Shown here: one piece after another, positions 60,704 through 64,000 of the stretch
Numbering within the stretch: position 1 is the first letter of the stretch
How the letters are laid out: every line of letters starts with the position of its first letter
NCBI GenBank assembly: GCA_965246875.1
Contig: CBDFFU010000006.1
Span: 620,001 to 684,000, forward strand
Reading direction: 5' to 3'
Origin: DASWYT01 sp965246875
GTDB taxonomy: Bacteria > Pseudomonadota > Alphaproteobacteria > Micavibrionales > SZUA-601
Length of the DNA stretch: 64,000 nucleotides
Notes under the pieces: generated by a model
Databases searched by the model: none
Told to the model about the DNA's origin: nothing
What the model saw: the letters and a program-made list of their open reading frames with translations, nothing else
Program-made: the position numbers and the translations under genes

Positions 60704-61799
60704 ACGGATTGCGCTGCCGCAACCAATAACGCGCCGGCTGTTCAACGACAAGATGTGCCAATAGAGTTGCAGCAAAAATAATCGCTGTAATGGCCGCTAA
60801 ATATAACAGCTGCGCCATTACGTTCGCGTGATTATACACCGCATGTGGCCAGATTTTTTTCAGTGGCATCAGTACAACAAATTGCGTCATGTACAAAGCA
60901 AATGCGATCTCGCCACCATAATTCATCAAGGGATGCTGCAAAACGCGTTGCGGCAAAGATGGTCGGTCCGGTGTGGCTTGTATCAATGAGGCCAGGCCGA
61001 TGCAGGCTGGATAAAGCGCAAAACCAAAATGTTTGCCCTGCGCCACATGTTCAGCACACAAAACGACAATGGTCGTAACCGCTGACATAGAAAATAATGT
61101 GCCAGAAATGACACTGCGTTGGCTGATTTGACACAAGCAGATACCAACACAAAACGCGGTTAAAACCCTGATTACAGGTGAGGCTAAATGATTGGTGAAT
61201 AAGTCATACATTTGAAGCATAGGCACAACAGCGAGCAAACCACACACCAATATCCACAGTACAGGCAGTTTGTAATGACGGTAGAAAATCGTGAATAAAA
61301 TGGGCGTCAGTAAATAGGCTAGCCACTCCGCACTGATCGACCAGGAAAAATAATTCCAGCTCATGTGTGAATTATAATGCCAAGCTTGAATTAAAAACAG
61401 GTTCTCTATAAAGTCACCCAGCTGATAATCTTCCGGATGCGTCAGCGCATAGCCGGCAAGAGGTGCAAGAGAAACAAGGCACAACACACCAATTAATGTC
61501 ACAAGATGCAACGGGTATAGTCGCGCTAAACGCAGCCATAGAAATGCACCGTAGTCCGATATCTTTCCTGATTTCAATAATGTTCCATAGTGATGCGTGA
61601 TGACAATGCCACTGAGGATAAAAAACATATCGACAGCGTAATAACCGTTATTGATGATAACGTACATCCAACCACCGGGATGGAAAAAATCGTCAAGAAT
61701 AAATCCCAGATGATTGAGCAATATCCACAGGCTTAAAATAAAGCGCAGCCCCATTAATGCAGGGAGAGATGACGCTTTGTGAAGAACAGGACTTTGCAT
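60693..61799 (-). CDS. Acyltransferase 3 family membrane protein (OafA/YrhL-like)
   Basis: A 368-residue protein with about ten membrane segments, of the family that O-acetylates sugars of lipopolysaccharide, peptidoglycan or exopolysaccharide. LRFILSLWILLNHLG near the N-terminus holds the conserved Arg and His; AVDMFFILSGIVITHHYG and FLWLRLARLYPLHLVTL are typical. I chose ATG 61799, 14 bases after the DUF1189 stop; 36 more codons upstream lie inside that gene. Substrate unknown. Confidence 0.85.
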   Translation of the reverse strand: MQSPVLHKASSLPALMGLRFILSLWILLNHLGFILDDFFHPGGWMYVIINNGYYAVDMFFILSGIVITHHYGTLLKSGKISDYGAFLWLRLARLYPLHLVTLIGVLCLVSLAPLAGYALTHPEDYQLGDFIENLFLIQAWHYNSHMSWNYFSWSISAEWLAYLLTPILFTIFYRHYKLPVLWILVCGLLAVVPMLQMYDLFTNHLASPVIRVLTAFCVGICLCQISQRSVISGTLFSMSAVTTIVVLCAEHVAQGKHFGFALYPACIGLASLIQATPDRPSLPQRVLQHPLMNYGGEIAFALYMTQFVVLMPLKKIWPHAVYNHANVMAQLLYLAAITAIIFAATLLAHLVVEQPARYWLRQRNPFRH

Positions 61800-61813
61800 C
61801 AATGCCCGGTCAA

Positions 61814-62599
61814 TTATTCGGATAACGACGGATGCTGTTGCAGATAATGGCGTGTAGCAATGACCATGATATAGAGATGCAGCACCCAGATGGCCAAGAT
61901 AATCCAATATCCCAGTTGATAGGTTGTGAAAACGCCAATGATTTTATTGACAACAAGCGGCGGCGTAATGGCGATAGCTCCCATCCGCAACCGTGTTTCA
62001 AAATTAAACTCTTCCGGCATATACGCAGTGACAACGTAGGACAAGGTTGCTGCCAGAACGGCTAAGGTTATAGACGTCAACCATTGCATCCCGATTAAAA
62101 ACGGCACGATCAGAAAGGCCAGATATTGCAGTTGGGAGAACAGGCTTTTAATCGTTGCAGCATTAATCTGGAGCGTGTTTGTACCCAGCTCACTGTACTC
62201 AATACGGCGCACGTCATTGTCTGCTTGACGGATCAAGACAAAGTTTTTGCCTAATAACAAAGCCGCTTTTTCTTTGGTCAGTTCAGTTTGATTTTTTGTC
62301 GTATCAATAACCGCAATCACATCATGGCTTTTGGCTGTGATAATCTGGGGTTGCACAGCCATCGTGGTCAACGTGCCATTCGTCAATGTCATTTCAGGGA
62401 TCTGCGTCAAGATATGCGGCAATTCATCGCGGTTGAAGCGATACAGAATATACGAAAACTGCGCGGCCAATAAAAACGCCGTCAATGAGGCCAGGACGAG
62501 CAAATAGACAAAGCCGTTGCCACGCCACGCATGAATGGCCCTGGCATACAGGCCAGGGTTGCCAAACGACTGGTAAATGGCCTGGAGATATTTTTTCAT
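61814..62599 (-). CDS. DUF1189-like membrane protein
   Basis: A 261-residue protein starting MKKYLQAIYQSFGNPGLYARAIHAWRGNGFVYLLVLASLTAFLLA, with one membrane segment near 30-50, a soluble extracytoplasmic part (about 55-160) and three to four C-terminal segments (about 165-250). The layout resembles DUF1189 of unknown function. It overlaps the Nudix gene upstream by 4 bases and lies 14 bases before the acyltransferase, so the three form an operon. Confidence 0.65.
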   Translation of the reverse strand: MKKYLQAIYQSFGNPGLYARAIHAWRGNGFVYLLVLASLTAFLLAAQFSYILYRFNRDELPHILTQIPEMTLTNGTLTTMAVQPQIITAKSHDVIAVIDTTKNQTELTKEKAALLLGKNFVLIRQADNDVRRIEYSELGTNTLQINAATIKSLFSQLQYLAFLIVPFLIGMQWLTSITLAVLAATLSYVVTAYMPEEFNFETRLRMGAIAITPPLVVNKIIGVFTTYQLGYWIILAIWVLHLYIMVIATRHYLQQHPSLSE

Positions 62600-63027
62600 G
62601 ATTGACCTTTATAAGAGATGTACGCCTGTGCGACGTCAATTAAATTTGGCATGAGGTTTTGTGATAATAAATCATCCGGTGTCGACCACACAGAGTGATC
62701 ATGATCCTGGCTGAGTATAACCTGATCGTTCGGTGCTGTGCAGATAAAAAACATCCGGATAATCTGCCATTGCGTATCTGTTCTGTCGATCCGCACTTCA
62801 TTGACATGAAAGGGCCTGCCGATGGTAATCTCTAACCCACATTCTTCACGCACTTCCCGACGCAACGCGTCATTCCACGCCTCACCGGGATCGATACGAC
62901 CGCCTGGAAAATCATACAAGCCTTCTTGCACACCATCTTCATAAGCCGGGCTTTCCCGCAGCAACAAAATCTTGCCATGATAGTCAATCAATGCTTTGAC
63001 AGCGGTAAATAACGTGACAGGAGGCAT
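62596..63027 (-). CDS. Nudix hydrolase
   Basis: A 143-residue protein with a full Nudix box, GGRIDPGEAWNDALRREVREECGLEI (about residues 42-67; pattern Gx5Ex7REUxEExGU with all catalytic Glu residues). It hydrolyses a nucleoside diphosphate linked to some group; the substrate cannot be read. First gene of the - strand set with DUF1189 and acyltransferase 3, divergent from nrdR across 73 bases. Confidence 0.9.
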   Translation of the reverse strand: MPPVTLFTAVKALIDYHGKILLLRESPAYEDGVQEGLYDFPGGRIDPGEAWNDALRREVREECGLEITIGRPFHVNEVRIDRTDTQWQIIRMFFICTAPNDQVILSQDHDHSVWSTPDDLLSQNLMPNLIDVAQAYISYKGQS

Positions 63028-63038
63028 AAGGCAAACTC

Positions 63039-63067
63039 TTGGCTTGGAACGTGATGTGAAGTATAAT
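63039..63067 (+). promoter_or_regulatory. Probable promoter of nrdR-ribE
   Basis: TTGGCT (63039-63044), a 17-base spacer and a perfect TATAAT (63062-63067), 33 bases upstream of the nrdR ATG. Confidence 0.5.
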
Positions 63068-63100
63068 GGAATTTATTGATAAATCAAAAGGTTCCGCACC

Positions 63101-63610
63101 ATGAGATGCCCGTTTTGCAGCAGCGAGGAAACCCAAGTTAAAGACAGCCGCTCGACAGAAGAGGGGGCTGCCATCCGCCGCCGCCGCCAATGCCCGTCAT
63201 GTGGTGCGCGTTTCACGTCGTTCGAACGGATCCAGCTGCGTGAAATGCTGGTCAGAAAGTCAGACGGCCGCGTGGAGGCGTTTGATCGTGACAAACTGGA
63301 ACGATCCATGATGCTGCCCATGCGTAAACGCCCTGTTGCTGAAGAGCTCTTAGAGCGCGCTGTCAGCTCGATCGTGCGTCAACTGGAATTATTAGGTGAT
63401 CAGGATATTACATCTGACCAAATCGGCAAGCGCGCCATGGACGCACTTTATACGCTCGATAAAGTGGCCTATATCCGCTATGCCAGCGTCTATAACGATT
63501 TTAAAGACACCGCGGATTTTACCGGCTTTGTCAGTGACCTGAACAAAAAAATAAAAACCGACAAGAAATTGTCAGATAGCAAAACCACATCATCAGAGAT
63601 CATAGATTAA
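63101..63610 (+). CDS. nrdR: Transcriptional repressor NrdR
   Basis: Zinc- and nucleotide-binding repressor of ribonucleotide reductase genes. The 169-residue protein has the Cys4 zinc ribbon MRCPFCSSEETQVKDSR..RRRQCPSCGARFTSFER (about 1-44) and an ATP-cone domain (about 49-139: LVRKSDGRVEAFDRDKLERSM). The Lys/Ser-rich tail (about 150-169) is variable. It is one base upstream of ribE, a pairing known in Alphaproteobacteria, usually with ribD between. Confidence 0.97.
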   Translation: MRCPFCSSEETQVKDSRSTEEGAAIRRRRQCPSCGARFTSFERIQLREMLVRKSDGRVEAFDRDKLERSMMLPMRKRPVAEELLERAVSSIVRQLELLGDQDITSDQIGKRAMDALYTLDKVAYIRYASVYNDFKDTADFTGFVSDLNKKIKTDKKLSDSKTTSSEIID

Positions 63611-63611
63611 C

Positions 63612-64000
63612 ATGTTTACCGGAATTATCGTCGAACGTGGCACAGTGACAGCCATCAAAAAAGAAGGCGATTGGCTGTTCGATATTGCAACGCCATCTGA
63701 TTTATCTGCCGTGCCAATTGGGGCCTCAATCGCGTGTTCAGGCGTGTGCCTGACGGTTATCACCAAAACCGCACACACGTTCCAAGTTCAGGTCTCTGCA
63801 GAAACACTCAGCAAAACAGCCTTGAGCGCATGGGATGTGGGCACTGTCGTCAATCTGGAATATTCCTTGAAAATGGGCGACGAATTGGGTGGGCATCTGG
63901 TGTTTGGCCACGTCGATGGCCTAGCGCGCATTGCATCTATCACACCCGTTGGCGAGAGTCATGAAGTTATCTTTCAATTGCCTGCCGACTTAATGCCGAT
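63612..64000 (+). CDS. ribE: Riboflavin synthase alpha chain (partial, runs off the window)
   Basis: Last step of riboflavin synthesis. The 129 visible residues begin MFTGIIVERGTV and include GASIACSGVCLTVI and the LGGHLVFGHVDG motif that ends the first lumazine-binding barrel; the second barrel has just begun at the edge. It starts one base after the nrdR stop. No ribD lies between the two genes. Confidence 0.95.
   Translation, partial: MFTGIIVERGTVTAIKKEGDWLFDIATPSDLSAVPIGASIACSGVCLTVITKTAHTFQVQVSAETLSKTALSAWDVGTVVNLEYSLKMGDELGGHLVFGHVDGLARIASITPVGESHEVIFQLPADLMP

Noticed and set aside
1..64000. CRISPR arrays, tRNA and rRNA genes, prophage genes
   Set aside because: Looked for in all intergenic gaps; no regularly spaced repeats, cloverleaf-like sequence, rRNA motifs or phage structural genes were noticed by eye. 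A dedicated scan (for example tRNAscan or a CRISPR finder) would settle it.

Overview
The window is a mostly housekeeping stretch of an alphaproteobacterial chromosome with roughly balanced base composition. Four things point to Alphaproteobacteria: (i) gene neighbourhoods typical of the class (proS-lolCD-dnaE; rpsB-tsf-pyrH-frr-uppS-cdsA-rseP-bamA-skp-lpxD-fabZ-lpxA-lpxI-lpxB; gltA/gltX/comEC/lexA; ppiD/tpiA-secG-pyrG; rnr/topA/dprA/plsY/ruvX/gatCAB; rplY-pth-ychF); (ii) LpxI rather than LpxH; (iii) two LexA boxes of the GTTC-N7-GTTC type; (iv) a short-form proline-tRNA ligase next to lolC. A full lipid A, BamA and Lol set shows a Gram-negative outer membrane. I cannot assign an order or genus. 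I saw no rRNA, tRNA, CRISPR array, prophage or intact insertion sequence.

Layout. 1-6165: end of proS, lolC, lolD, dnaE, tightly overlapped on +. 6167-7534: two accessory genes (S51-like peptidase, TauE/SafE permease) between dnaE and rpsB. 7573-21157: a long + strand run for translation (rpsB, tsf, frr), UMP kinase, undecaprenyl-PP and CDP-diacylglycerol synthesis, RseP, BamA, Skp and the lipid A genes; dxr and ribosomal partners sometimes found here are not present. 21154-30508: gltA and gltX on -, comEC on +, a small orphan and lexA on -, a YibQ-type deacetylase on +, ppiD on -. 30612-33493: tpiA, secG, pyrG. 33529-36190: an accessory block with an orphan solute-binding protein, two tandem ABHD10-like hydrolases and a small protein with its own strong promoter. 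36185-47443: - strand block with a LexA-controlled Y-family polymerase, RNase R, a membrane-fused spermidine synthase-like protein, topoisomerase I, DprA, PlsY and RuvX. 47503-51334: gatC, gatA, a DUF805 gene, gatB.

51376-58075 is the main accessory zone: GNAT protein, a decayed non-coding stretch, an AEC permease, two small DUF2795-like proteins, a small membrane protein, a very hydrophilic disordered protein, a DUF3833 lipoprotein, a sorbosone-dehydrogenase-like protein, a DUF2945 protein, an endonuclease III-like enzyme and a second DUF805 protein. The families suggest stress or envelope functions. 58177-60703 is rplY-pth-ychF; 60693-63027 a - strand set (Nudix, DUF1189, acyltransferase 3); 63039-64000 nrdR and the start of ribE.

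The points I rate most worth a second look are the 33.5-36.2 kb hydrolase cassette, the paired DUF2795 genes and stress-type island, the two near-identical LexA operators (one inside the first codons of its target), the AT-rich, apparently foreign proS in its normal syntenic place, the DUF805 gene inserted in the gat operon, and the hairpin that buries the pyrH ribosome binding site. All functional names are from motif recognition by eye; no database search was run.
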